Assembly: GCA_000436115.1 (NCBI GenBank)
Contig: FR894536.1
Span: 19,547 to 83,546 of the forward strand
DNA length: 64,000 nucleotides
Source of the DNA: Firmicutes bacterium CAG:534
GTDB taxonomy: Bacteria; Bacillota; Clostridia; Lachnospirales; Lachnospiraceae
Direction of reading: 5' to 3'
The translations under genes and the position numbers were made by a program. The notes below the pieces were generated by a model. It saw only the letters and a program-made list of their open reading frames with translations, searched no databases and was not told the DNA's origin. Positions 47,603 to 56,697 of the stretch are shown here, piece after piece; position 1 is the stretch's first letter, and each line of letters opens with the position of its first letter.

Positions 47603-49939
47603 CTATGCCTCTGTCACAACCAGATCTGCATTGCCTGATAAGGAAATAACCGTGTCTTTTCCATCTATAACGGCGTCCTTTCCGGAAGCAGTCACATTGA
47701 TCAGACGAATGGTGTATTCCTGACCAGAGGTAACCTGAATATGAATATCACTGCCTGATCTGGAAGCAGTAATGGAGATCTGTTCCTGGTTGTCCATTCC
47801 GTATACGATACTGGATGCAGAATGTCCGTCCTTTAAAGCGTAAATTCTGATCTCGGCATGATCGCCATAGTCGTAATCCGGCCTGTCGTCATGTGCACCC
47901 ATAACAACAATGGAGTTTTCCTTTACCATAAGAGGAATGCTCAGGTAACCATGCTTTTCTGTGATCCAGCCGGCCCCTTCTTTTTCTTCTCCCGTAAAGA
48001 AATCTGTCCAGGTTCCCGTAGGAAGATAGTATTCTGCAATGCTCTGGTCGTTAAAAATAGGAGCTACCAGAAGGTTATCGCCCAGCATATACTGCTTATC
48101 CACATAATGGCAGGTTTTATCCTCTGTGTATTCCAAAACCATACTTCTCATGGTAGGAACGCCTGACCTGGAAGTATCAATGGCCGTCTTATACAGATAA
48201 GGCATTAAGCTTGCTTTTAACCGGGTAAAAAATCTTACCACATCAACGGCCTCTTCATCATAAACCCAGGGCACGCGGTAGGAAGAGCTGCCGTGAAGCC
48301 TTGAGTGAGAAGAAAGAAGTCCAAATGTAACCCATCTCTTGTAAACATCAGCGGTAGAGGTACTTTCAAAACCGCCAATGTCATGAGCCCAGAAGCCAAA
48401 TCCACTCATCAGAAGGGATAAACCACCGTGAAGACTTTCCTCCATGGACTCATAGTCTGACCAGCAGTCACCACCCCAGTGTACAGGGAATTTCTGTCCG
48501 CCTACGGTAGCGGAACGGGCAAAAAGAACGGCCTGTCCCTTTCCACGCTTGCGCTCCAGAAGATCAAATACGCATTTATTATACAGGTAGGTGTAAAGAT
48601 TGTGCATCTTTACAGGATCAGAGCCATCAGAGTAGGCTACGTTTTCTGTAGGGATCCTTTCACCGAAATCTGTTTTAAAGCAGTCAACTCCCATATCCAG
48701 AAGGACTTCCAGCTTGTCCTGGAACCATTTGCAGGCTGCCGGATTGGTGAAGTCCACAATAGCCATGCCGGGCTGCCAAGCATCCCATTGCCAAACCTGG
48801 CCGTTGGTACGCTTGATCAGGTATCCGTTTTTCATACCTTCATCAAAAAGATAAGATTCCTGTCCAATATAAGGATTGATCCAGACACAGATATTCAGTC
48901 CCTTGGCCTTAATACGCTTTAACATTCCTGCAGGATCCGGGAAAACTCTGGAATCCCAAAGGAAATCAGACCAGTGGAATTCTTTCATCCAGAAGCAGTC
49001 AAAATGGAAGGTTCTTAACGGAATGCCTCTGTTTAACATACCGTCAACAAAACTCATAACGGTTTCTTCATCGTAATTGGTGGTGAAGGAAGTGGAAAGC
49101 CAAAGACCAAAGGTCCAGGGCGCCGGAAGTGAGGGCTTACCGGTAAGGTCTGTATAACGTGTCAGAACTTCCTTCATGGTAGGGCCGTTGATCAGGAAAT
49201 AATCAAGATAACTTCCCTTTACAGAGAATTCTGTTCTGGTAACCATTTCTGTGGCGACCTCAAAGGAAACTCTTTCCGGATGGTTTACTAAAACGCCATA
49301 TCCCTTATTGGTGATATAAAAAGGAATATTTTTGTAGGACTGTTCTGTACTGGTGCCGCCGTCCTCGTTCCAGATATCTACGCTTTGTCCATTTTTTACA
49401 AAAGGAGTAAAACGTTCTCCCATACCGTAAACGAGCTCTCCTACAGAAAGGGAAAGCATCTGGCGGATATAGGTATCTTCCCCATCCCCTTTATCGTAGG
49501 TATATCCCTTAAAATTCATTTTCATAAGAGCAAGGTCTTTTCCTGCGCTTTTTGTGATAACTTCATTGCCTCTCATATAGGTCATGGACCAGGTTTTCTT
49601 GGTAATGACAAGGGACATGGATCCGCTGGTGATCTTGATCTTTTCTTCATCATCTTCCACTTCAAGCGGAAGTTCTTCTGTAAGCTCCAGATCAAAAGCA
49701 GGGGTTTCCACGACCGCCCCTTTGAAATGATAAGTGCGAACCCGGAAAATATCCGGCGCCGGAGAGGTAATCTCCATAGTAAGGTTGATACAGCCTAAGG
49801 TATCACCTCTGGTAACAATGTGGATGGTAGGAGCAAGGAGAGTTACTTTGCGTTCTTCAATTTTGGTGAAGTATACCTCCTGAGGGGCAAAGCAGCTGCA
49901 GCCTTCCTTTTGCAGCCAACAACCATTGCTGAATTTCAT
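47603..49939 (-). CDS. yicI: Alpha-xylosidase, GH31 family (YicI-like)
   Basis: Removes alpha-xylosyl units from xyloglucan-type oligosaccharides such as isoprimeverose. The 778-residue enzyme has an N-terminal beta-sandwich, a TIM barrel with nucleophile Asp in CFKTDFGERIPTENV and acid/base Asp in FPVHWGGDCWSDYESM, and C-terminal beta domains. The substrate loop FHFDCFWMKEFHWSDFLWD matches YicI more than general GH31 glucosidases. Start ATG 49939: AAAGG lies about 12 nt before; the in-frame TTG at 49951 is almost on that site. No signal peptide, so it acts inside the cell. Diverges from the GH42 gene. Confidence 0.92.
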   Translation of the reverse strand: MKFSNGCWLQKEGCSCFAPQEVYFTKIEERKVTLLAPTIHIVTRGDTLGCINLTMEITSPAPDIFRVRTYHFKGAVVETPAFDLELTEELPLEVEDDEEKIKITSGSMSLVITKKTWSMTYMRGNEVITKSAGKDLALMKMNFKGYTYDKGDGEDTYIRQMLSLSVGELVYGMGERFTPFVKNGQSVDIWNEDGGTSTEQSYKNIPFYITNKGYGVLVNHPERVSFEVATEMVTRTEFSVKGSYLDYFLINGPTMKEVLTRYTDLTGKPSLPAPWTFGLWLSTSFTTNYDEETVMSFVDGMLNRGIPLRTFHFDCFWMKEFHWSDFLWDSRVFPDPAGMLKRIKAKGLNICVWINPYIGQESYLFDEGMKNGYLIKRTNGQVWQWDAWQPGMAIVDFTNPAACKWFQDKLEVLLDMGVDCFKTDFGERIPTENVAYSDGSDPVKMHNLYTYLYNKCVFDLLERKRGKGQAVLFARSATVGGQKFPVHWGGDCWSDYESMEESLHGGLSLLMSGFGFWAHDIGGFESTSTADVYKRWVTFGLLSSHSRLHGSSSYRVPWVYDEEAVDVVRFFTRLKASLMPYLYKTAIDTSRSGVPTMRSMVLEYTEDKTCHYVDKQYMLGDNLLVAPIFNDQSIAEYYLPTGTWTDFFTGEEKEGAGWITEKHGYLSIPLMVKENSIVVMGAHDDRPDYDYGDHAEIRIYALKDGHSASSIVYGMDNQEQISITASRSGSDIHIQVTSGQEYTIRLINVTASGKDAVIDGKDTVISLSGNADLVVTEA

Positions 49940-50118
49940 ACATTTACCCAACCTTTCTTTTTATTTTGATCCTTATTTTACAGGTCATAACTGTCCTTTT
50001 TGACTCCCCTTTATTATATCTGAAAAAGGGCTTTTTGCATACTACACTTTTTCTTGAGAGGACTCTTCTTTTATGATATAGGTATAAGTAAGGGAGAAAG
50101 ACGCCGAAAGGAGAAGAT

Positions 50119-52161
50119 ATGATAGAAAACAGCAGAATAAACAAGATTTTATACGGTGGGGATTACAATCCGGAGCAGTGGCCGGAGGAGATCTGGGAGG
50201 AGGATATGCGCCTGTTTAAGCTAGCACATATTGACGAGGTGACAGTTAATGTGTTTAGCTGGGCTACCCTGCAGCCGGATGAGGATACTTATGATTTTTC
50301 CAAGCTGGATAAGATCATGGATATGGCCAGAAGCAATGGACTGAAGGTGTGCCTTGCCACCTCTACCGGAGCGCATCCCGCCTGGATGGCAAGAAAGCAT
50401 CCTGATATTTTGCGCACAGAGCATAACGGCATTCAGAGAAAATTTGGCAGCAGGCATAATTCCTGTCCCAACTCCCATACCTATCGGAAATATTCGGCAG
50501 CATTGGCAAAGAAGCTGGCAAAACGGTACAGCCATTATGAAAATATTGTGGGATGGCATATTTCCAATGAGTTTGGCGGATTTTGTTATTGTGATAACTG
50601 TGAAAAGGCATTTCGGAAATGGCTGAAAAAGAAATATGGGACGATTGAAGAATTAAACAGAGCCTGGAACATGTCTTTCTGGGGACATACTCTCTATGAT
50701 TTTGAGGATGTGGTGGTACCGGATCTGCGTTCAGAGGAATTTTTATGGGATGGATGTATCCGCACAAATTTCCAGGGGATTTCGCTGGACTATGCCAGAT
50801 TTAATTCCGACAGCATGCTGGAATGCTTCCGGTTAGAGTATGACGCAGTGAAAAAGTATACTCCTGACGTGCCGGTAACGACAAATCTTATGGGAGCTTA
50901 TAAATTACTTGATTATCAGAAATGGGCAAGACATATGGATTTTGTTTCCTGGGATAATTATCCTGCATATTGCTCCTATCCTGCACAGGCTTCCTTTAAC
51001 CATGATCTTATGAGGGGAATCAAGCAGGGTAAGCCCTTTGCACTGATGGAACAAACCCCAAGTGTAAGCAACTGGCATATTTATTGTAAGCTGAAAAGGC
51101 CGGGGGTAATGAGACTTTGGAGCTATCAGGCAGCGGCCCACGGCGCAGATACTATTTTGTTTTTCCAGATGAGAAGAAGCATCGGTGCCTGTGAAAAATA
51201 CCATGGCGCAGTGATCGATCATGTAGGAAATGAAAATACAAGAGTGTTCCGGGAGATTACTGCTCTGGGAGAAGAGCTTGTAAAGATCGGCGATCAGACG
51301 CTGGGAGCACGGGCAAAGTCTAAGGCAGCCATTGTATTTGACTGGGATAACTGGTGGGCGGCAGAATATTCAGCAGGCCCCAGCAAGCTGATCAATTACC
51401 ATGAGGAGGTTATGCAGTATTACCGCGCCTTAAATGAAAAAAATATCTCCGTGGATATTATAGGAGTAAAGGATGATCTGAAAGCCTATGAATTTGTGAT
51501 CGCTCCCATGCTTTATATGTGCAAAGATGGGTTTGACGAAAAGATCCGTAAGTTTGTTAAAAAGGGCGGCACGTTCCTGACAACCTATTTCAGCGGTTAT
51601 GTTGAGGATCATGATCTTGTGGTCACAGGAGGTTATCCCGGAAGACTGAAGGATATTCTGGGGATCTGGGTAGAGGAGTCTGACGCGCTGCCTGAGGGTG
51701 AGCATAATTCTTTTACCTATAAAGGACATACCTATCCGGCAGGACTTTTGTGTGATCTTCTTCATCTTCAGGGGGCAGAAAGTCTGGCTGCCTATGAAAG
51801 CGATTTTTATGAAGGAATGCCTGTTTTGACCAGAAATGAGTTTGGAAAAGGAAAGGCTTACTATGTGGCAGCCCGGTCAGATCGTGAGTTTTATCAGAAA
51901 TTCCTTCTGGATCTGTGCGCTGAGCTTTCCATCCTGCCTGTGGCAGAAACGCCGGAGGGAGTGGAAGCGGTGGAAAGGGAAAATGAAAAGGGTTCTTTCC
52001 TGTTCTTATTAAATCACAGAGAGGACGCCGCTGATGTCATACTGGAAAAAGGCGGAGTAGATATTCTGACCGACCGAAAATACGAAAAAGGAGAAAAGGT
52101 TCATCTGGAAAAGGCAGATGTAGCGATTATCCGGAGAGAAAGCAGTGCTAGTTCCTTTTAA
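50119..52161 (+). CDS. Beta-galactosidase, GH42 family
   Basis: Hydrolyses beta-galactosides (or alpha-arabinopyranosides in some members). The 680-residue enzyme has ILYGGDYNPEQWPEE at the start, acid/base Glu in GWHISNEFGGF (near residue 148), zinc cysteines in CYCDNCEKAF, and the nucleophile Glu in PFALMEQTPSVSNW (near residue 308), then a trimerisation and a C-terminal beta domain. No signal peptide. GAAAGGAGAAGAT precedes the ATG. Its end overlaps the ABC exporter gene by 14 bp on the opposite strand. With GH31 it points to plant hemicellulose oligosaccharide use. Confidence 0.93.
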   Translation: MIENSRINKILYGGDYNPEQWPEEIWEEDMRLFKLAHIDEVTVNVFSWATLQPDEDTYDFSKLDKIMDMARSNGLKVCLATSTGAHPAWMARKHPDILRTEHNGIQRKFGSRHNSCPNSHTYRKYSAALAKKLAKRYSHYENIVGWHISNEFGGFCYCDNCEKAFRKWLKKKYGTIEELNRAWNMSFWGHTLYDFEDVVVPDLRSEEFLWDGCIRTNFQGISLDYARFNSDSMLECFRLEYDAVKKYTPDVPVTTNLMGAYKLLDYQKWARHMDFVSWDNYPAYCSYPAQASFNHDLMRGIKQGKPFALMEQTPSVSNWHIYCKLKRPGVMRLWSYQAAAHGADTILFFQMRRSIGACEKYHGAVIDHVGNENTRVFREITALGEELVKIGDQTLGARAKSKAAIVFDWDNWWAAEYSAGPSKLINYHEEVMQYYRALNEKNISVDIIGVKDDLKAYEFVIAPMLYMCKDGFDEKIRKFVKKGGTFLTTYFSGYVEDHDLVVTGGYPGRLKDILGIWVEESDALPEGEHNSFTYKGHTYPAGLLCDLLHLQGAESLAAYESDFYEGMPVLTRNEFGKGKAYYVAARSDREFYQKFLLDLCAELSILPVAETPEGVEAVERENEKGSFLFLLNHREDAADVILEKGGVDILTDRKYEKGEKVHLEKADVAIIRRESSASSF

Positions 52162-53890
52162 ACTGCATATTATAAAGCTCTGCGTAAATACCGTTTTTAG
52201 CAAGCAGCTCTTTGTGAGTTCCGCTTTCTGCAATGCCCTGTTCTGTTAAAACCAGGATTTTGCGGGCATTGCGGATGGTGGAAAGTCTGTGGGCAATCAC
52301 AAAGGTGGTTCGGTTATGAGCCAGCTTTTCCAGGGAATCCTGTACAATTTTTTCACTCTCGTTATCCAGGGCAGAGGTGGCTTCATCAAAGATCAGGATA
52401 GGAGGATTTTTGAGAAAGACCCTTGCAATGGATAATCTCTGTTTTTGACCGCCGGAAAGCTTGATCCCTCTTTGTCCGATATAGGTATCATATCCATCCG
52501 GTAAATTCATAATAAACTCATGGGCATTGGCGTTTTGGGCAGCGGCAACAATTTCTGCGTCAGAAGCATCGGGACGGCCGTAGCGGATATTATCCATGAC
52601 GCTTCCTGCAAAAAGATACACATCCTGCTGGACAATACCAATGTTTTCTCTAAGGCTTTTCAAGGTAAAATTCCGGATATCGGTTCCGTCCAACAAAATT
52701 CTGCCCTCTGAAACATCATAAAAGCGGGGAATAAGGCTGCACAAGGTGGACTTTCCCACGCCCGAGGTGCCTACAAGGGCAACATATTCTCCGGGAGACA
52801 CATGAAGATTTAAGCCGGAAAGTACCATTTCGGAATGATCTTCGTAGTGGAAGGAAACATTTTCAAAGAGAATATCTCCTTTTGCCTGCTTTAAGACCAC
52901 AGCGCCCGGGGCGTCTGTAATATCCGGCTGGATGCTTAACATTTCCAAAAATCTGGTATAGCCGGACATTCCATTTTGAAACTGCTCCGTAAAGTTGATC
53001 AGTTTTTTTACGGGCTCCGTAAAATTATTGATGTACAGTAAAAAGGTAACAAGGTCTGTAACATTTATCATGTTCTTTGTAATGAAAACAGCGCTGACAG
53101 CAAGCACCAGCACGGTAATAAGGGTGGTAAAGGCTGTAAGGCCGGAATTATAAAGAGCCATGTATTTGTAATTTTCTTTTTTGCTTTCCAGAAAATTATC
53201 ATTTCCGATCTTAAACTTTCCCATTTCTATTTCTTCGTTGGCAAAGGATTTTACAACACGGATGCCGGACAGGTTATCTTCGATCTGGGCATTGATGTCG
53301 GCAATCCGGGCCCTGTTCTTTACAAAGATCCGTTTCATCTTAATGTTAAAGTAATAAGCATAAATAAGCATGAGCGGTACCAGAGCAAAGGCGGCAAGGG
53401 CAAGCCTCCAGTTAATGAAAAGTAAAATGGAGAAGGATCCGATCAGCTTAATGATGGAAATAACAATATCCTCAGGGCCGTGATGGAAAAGCTCGCTGAT
53501 CTCAAAGAGGTCATTGGTGACCCTGCTCATAAGCTGTCCCACCTTTTGATTGTCAAAAAAGCTGAAGGACAGCTTCTGGTAATGGCCAAAGATTTCCGTG
53601 CGCATGTCATATTCCATGCGGGCGCCCATCATATGTCCGTAGTTGGTAATAAAGTAATTACTGTAAAATTCCAAAATCACCAAAAAGAGCATGAGGATGA
53701 CAAGGGACAGAATGGTGTGAAGGGCCGTCTTTGCATCCCAGTAAATTACATGGGTGGTGATATAGCGCACGATCAAAGGGATGATCAGGGTTACGGCAGC
53801 GGCAACAGTTGCAAAAAACATATCTGACCAGAACAGCTTCCGGTAGGGTTTATAATAAGAAAAAAATTTTTTCCAGTTTTGACGATCCAT
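52148..53890 (-). CDS. ABC transporter, fused permease and ATPase (multidrug/lipid exporter type)
   Basis: A 580-residue half-transporter: six membrane segments in the first 310 residues (type IV exporter fold), then the ATPase with Walker A GTSGVGKSTLCSL (near residue 375), Q-loop VQQDVYLF, signature LSGGQKQRLSIARVFL, Walker B ILIFDEATSALD and the switch His in IAHRLSTIRNA. It probably works as a homodimer; the substrate cannot be told. GGAG lies 8 nt before the ATG. Confidence 0.92.
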   Translation of the reverse strand: MDRQNWKKFFSYYKPYRKLFWSDMFFATVAAAVTLIIPLIVRYITTHVIYWDAKTALHTILSLVILMLFLVILEFYSNYFITNYGHMMGARMEYDMRTEIFGHYQKLSFSFFDNQKVGQLMSRVTNDLFEISELFHHGPEDIVISIIKLIGSFSILLFINWRLALAAFALVPLMLIYAYYFNIKMKRIFVKNRARIADINAQIEDNLSGIRVVKSFANEEIEMGKFKIGNDNFLESKKENYKYMALYNSGLTAFTTLITVLVLAVSAVFITKNMINVTDLVTFLLYINNFTEPVKKLINFTEQFQNGMSGYTRFLEMLSIQPDITDAPGAVVLKQAKGDILFENVSFHYEDHSEMVLSGLNLHVSPGEYVALVGTSGVGKSTLCSLIPRFYDVSEGRILLDGTDIRNFTLKSLRENIGIVQQDVYLFAGSVMDNIRYGRPDASDAEIVAAAQNANAHEFIMNLPDGYDTYIGQRGIKLSGGQKQRLSIARVFLKNPPILIFDEATSALDNESEKIVQDSLEKLAHNRTTFVIAHRLSTIRNARKILVLTEQGIAESGTHKELLAKNGIYAELYNMQFKRN

Positions 53891-54036
53891 AAAAAAGACT
53901 CCTTTACGGGAAAATAATGATTACAGTTTCTACATGTTAGCACAACCGCGGAAAGGAAGCAAGAATTATGGCGGCAGGAAAAAAAGTATGATAAAATAAT
54001 TTCAGGCCGCATAACCATGCAATGAGGAAAGAACGG

Positions 54037-54978
54037 ATGAACTATATCGTACTGGATTTGGAATGGAATCAAAGTAATACCGGGGAGGAACCTGAGGTAA
54101 AGGAAATCCCTTTTGAAATCATAGATTTTGGGGCGATCATGTTAAATGAGGAAAGAGTCATGATCGATGAGTTCAATGAACTGGTCAAACCTGCGGTGTA
54201 TCAGCATATGCACAGGATCACCAGTGATCTTGTCCACCTTCACATGAAAGATCTGCAAAAGGGAAGACCCTTTGTGGAGGTCATGAACCGGTTTCTGGAA
54301 TGGTGCAGATCCGATTATCTGTTTTGTACCTGGGGCCCCTTAGATCTGTATGAGCTGCAAAGAAATATGCATTATTACCATATGGGAACTCTTTCGGATC
54401 ATCCTATCCGTTTTCTGGATGTGCAGAAATTATTTTCCATTGCGTATGAGGATGGCAAGGCAAGAAGGAGTCTGGAATATGCCATTGATTTTTTAAAGCT
54501 GAAAAAGGACATTCCCTTTCACAGGGCCTTTAGCGACGCCTATTATACAGCGGGAGTTCTGGCAAATCTCCCGGAAAAAACACTGGAAAATTATTCCATA
54601 GATACCTACATTCTTCCCAGAAACCGACAGGAAGAGATCCATGTAGTGTTTGAACATTATGCAAAATATATTTCCAAGGAATTTCCCGATAAGCAGAAGG
54701 CTTTGGAAGATCGGGAAGTGATCAGCACAAAGTGTTATTTGTGCCACAGAAATATCAGAAGGAAGGTACGTTGGTTTTCCCCTAACGGAAAACATTATTA
54801 CAGCATTTCCTTTTGTCCCGTTCACGGCTATATGAAATCCAAGATACGGGTCAGAAAAAGCGAAGAGGACAAAGTTTATATTGTAAAAACATCTAAGTTC
54901 ATTTCGCAAGAGGACTGTCAGAAGATCTTACAAAAACGGGATCAGGCCAAAAAACATAAAAAAGCAAAAAAGGCTTAA
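54037..54978 (+). CDS. DEDDh 3'-5' exonuclease with a C-terminal Cys/His cluster (KapD-like)
   Basis: A 313-residue protein. The N-terminal RNase T/DnaQ-type exonuclease domain has YIVLDLEWNQ (DxE), WCRSDYLFCTWGPLDLYEL (Asp) and IPFHRAFSDAYYTAGVL (His-Asp), as in KapD-type proteins. The C-terminal part has CYLCHRNIRRKVRW and FCPVHGYMKSKIR, a probable zinc site of C-x2-C and C-x2-H type, then a basic tail (KKHKKAKKA). Substrate may be RNA or DNA. ATG 54037 chosen (GAGGAAAGAACGG). It ends in a four-base overlap with the dacF gene. Confidence 0.85.
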   Translation: MNYIVLDLEWNQSNTGEEPEVKEIPFEIIDFGAIMLNEERVMIDEFNELVKPAVYQHMHRITSDLVHLHMKDLQKGRPFVEVMNRFLEWCRSDYLFCTWGPLDLYELQRNMHYYHMGTLSDHPIRFLDVQKLFSIAYEDGKARRSLEYAIDFLKLKKDIPFHRAFSDAYYTAGVLANLPEKTLENYSIDTYILPRNRQEEIHVVFEHYAKYISKEFPDKQKALEDREVISTKCYLCHRNIRRKVRWFSPNGKHYYSISFCPVHGYMKSKIRVRKSEEDKVYIVKTSKFISQEDCQKILQKRDQAKKHKKAKKA

Positions 54979-56456
54979 AGGTCAAAATCTTTAAACCGGG
55001 AGGATGGGATATAAGGTCCGTCTTTCCGGTTTTTTCTTCTTTTGAGGGAGGATCTTTTCCGTCTTGGCCCGCGGCTTTCCAATATATTGTAATTAGTTAT
55101 CACAGCGTGGATAACAAAAATGATGATAAAGATACCGGCAAGGATTAAAATGCAAAGAAGCACCAGCTTTACATTGACCACAACGACATTTTGTCCCTGA
55201 ACCTCCTGAGCAGCCATTTCATCCGCATTTTGTGTAAACTCATAGGAAAGAGAAGGCTGGCCGGTCAGATCTACCGTGGCGGTTCCCACATAAGCTCCGT
55301 GATAGGAATAGTTGATCCTGGCTATCTGATCTTCTTCCTTTGTATCATAGGAAATTTCAGAATCAAGCTCTGAAAAAACAGCGGTTTTGGGCATGATCAG
55401 ATAGCTGTCCTTATTAAGGGACAAAATGGGATTGGAATTTCCGAACACATCGCTGGAGGTATTAAAGAAATTGGAATTCTGAATGGTATAATGAGTTTCA
55501 TTTTCTGCAACATTGGCAACGGAAAAGTTGGCAAAGCCATAGTCCAAAAGCTTGACCGTGTCATAAAACTGCTCCGGAGACTCCTCCTTCATAACAACGC
55601 AGATCAGTTTCATTCCGTTTTGTTCTGCACAGGTAACCAGAGTCTGCCTGGCCTCTTCTGTATAGCCTGTCTTGCCGCCTTTTATTCCTTCGTAGGGAAT
55701 TTCCCCTGTAATGAGCTGATGCTTATTGCGTACCACAAAATCATCGGGCTGGGTAGACGTAGCCGTGAAATGATGTGAGGCAGTATTTCCTATTTTAGAT
55801 AAAATTTCATTTTGGAAAAAGGCCTTGGCGATCAGGGCAAGGTCATAAGGAGAGGTGTAATGTTCTTCGCTGTATAAGCCGTGGGCATTTACGAAATGAG
55901 TGTTTTTACAGCCAAGCTCACTAGCCCTCTGGTTCATCTTTTCCGCAAAGGCGTCCATGGAACCTGCTACATGCTCTGCTACAGCATTTGCAACCTCATT
56001 GGCAGAGGCTACAAGGATCCCATAAAGGCATTCCTCCAAAGTCATGGCCTGTCCTTCGTCAATACCAATATTGGAGCTGCCGGGTTCCAGTGCAAAAACG
56101 GCTTCGTGAGAAAAAGACACCACTTCATCCAATTCACAATTTTCTACGGCAAGAAGACAGGTCATCAGCTTTGTGGTGCTGGCGGGATAAAGCTTTTCAT
56201 TTATATTTTTGGCATAGAGAATAACACCGGTGTTGGCTTCCAGCAAGATAGCGCCTTCTGCACCGATGGCGGGCCCTGCCGGCCAGTTTTTAATCTGGTT
56301 GGTCTGAATGGGCAGGGTTTTACGCTCTTCTGCAGCTGCCAGATAATCCTCCGACGAATCGGGCGCAGCAAAAACAGGGAGGCTGAATGTGCAAAAGCAG
56401 ATCAGAAGGGTCATGATATAAGATAAAGTTTTTAATAGCAGTCTTTGAAAAGTCAT
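54975..56456 (-). CDS. dacF: D-alanyl-D-alanine carboxypeptidase (DacF/PBP5 type)
   Basis: Trims the terminal D-Ala of peptidoglycan pentapeptides. The 493-residue product starts with a signal peptide (LLLKTLSYIMTLLICFCTFSLPVFA) and has the S11 motifs ASTTKLM (Ser-Lys), SANEVAN (SxN) and GGKTGYT (KTG). A C-terminal membrane segment (VVNVKLVLLCILILAGIFIIIFVIHA) with a very basic short tail anchors it, unlike the amphipathic helix of classical PBP5. ATG 56456 (AGGAATCATC); an upstream in-frame ATG at 56501 falls in the promoter palindrome region. Shares its last bases with the exonuclease gene. Confidence 0.93.
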   Translation of the reverse strand: MTFQRLLLKTLSYIMTLLICFCTFSLPVFAAPDSSEDYLAAAEERKTLPIQTNQIKNWPAGPAIGAEGAILLEANTGVILYAKNINEKLYPASTTKLMTCLLAVENCELDEVVSFSHEAVFALEPGSSNIGIDEGQAMTLEECLYGILVASANEVANAVAEHVAGSMDAFAEKMNQRASELGCKNTHFVNAHGLYSEEHYTSPYDLALIAKAFFQNEILSKIGNTASHHFTATSTQPDDFVVRNKHQLITGEIPYEGIKGGKTGYTEEARQTLVTCAEQNGMKLICVVMKEESPEQFYDTVKLLDYGFANFSVANVAENETHYTIQNSNFFNTSSDVFGNSNPILSLNKDSYLIMPKTAVFSELDSEISYDTKEEDQIARINYSYHGAYVGTATVDLTGQPSLSYEFTQNADEMAAQEVQGQNVVVVNVKLVLLCILILAGIFIIIFVIHAVITNYNILESRGPRRKRSSLKRRKNRKDGPYIPSSRFKDFDL

Positions 56457-56504
56457 GATGATTCCTATTTCCTTATAAAGGTGTATGCATTTATCATACA
56501 CTAT

Positions 56505-56521
56505 TTTGGTTTAAAACCAAA
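56505..56521. promoter_or_regulatory. 17-bp palindrome, candidate operator of dacF
   Basis: TTTGGTTT-A-AAACCAAA, perfect 8-bp arms. On the minus strand it overlaps TTGGTT, a possible -35, 16 bp before TATGAT (possible dacF -10). A repressor or activator could bind here between dacF and the divergent transporter. Confidence 0.5.
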
Positions 56522-56566
56522 TAAAATTTGCACAAAAAATAATGCTGTTAAAATTGCGTAAAGGAT

Positions 56567-56595
56567 TTGACAATCAGATTGAAAGAGGTTATTAT
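56567..56595 (+). promoter_or_regulatory. Promoter of the ArsB/CitM-type transporter gene
   Basis: Consensus TTGACA (56567-56572), 17-bp spacer and TATTAT (56590-56595), 103 bp before the start codon at 56698. Confidence 0.7.
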
Positions 56596-56697
56596 GAGGA
56601 ATAAAATCACAATGTTCATAGGGGAGCACCGATTGACCAAGAACGGCATCTGGTGTTTTTTCTATGTAAGAGAGAAAGAAACGAGGAGGCAAAAGCA

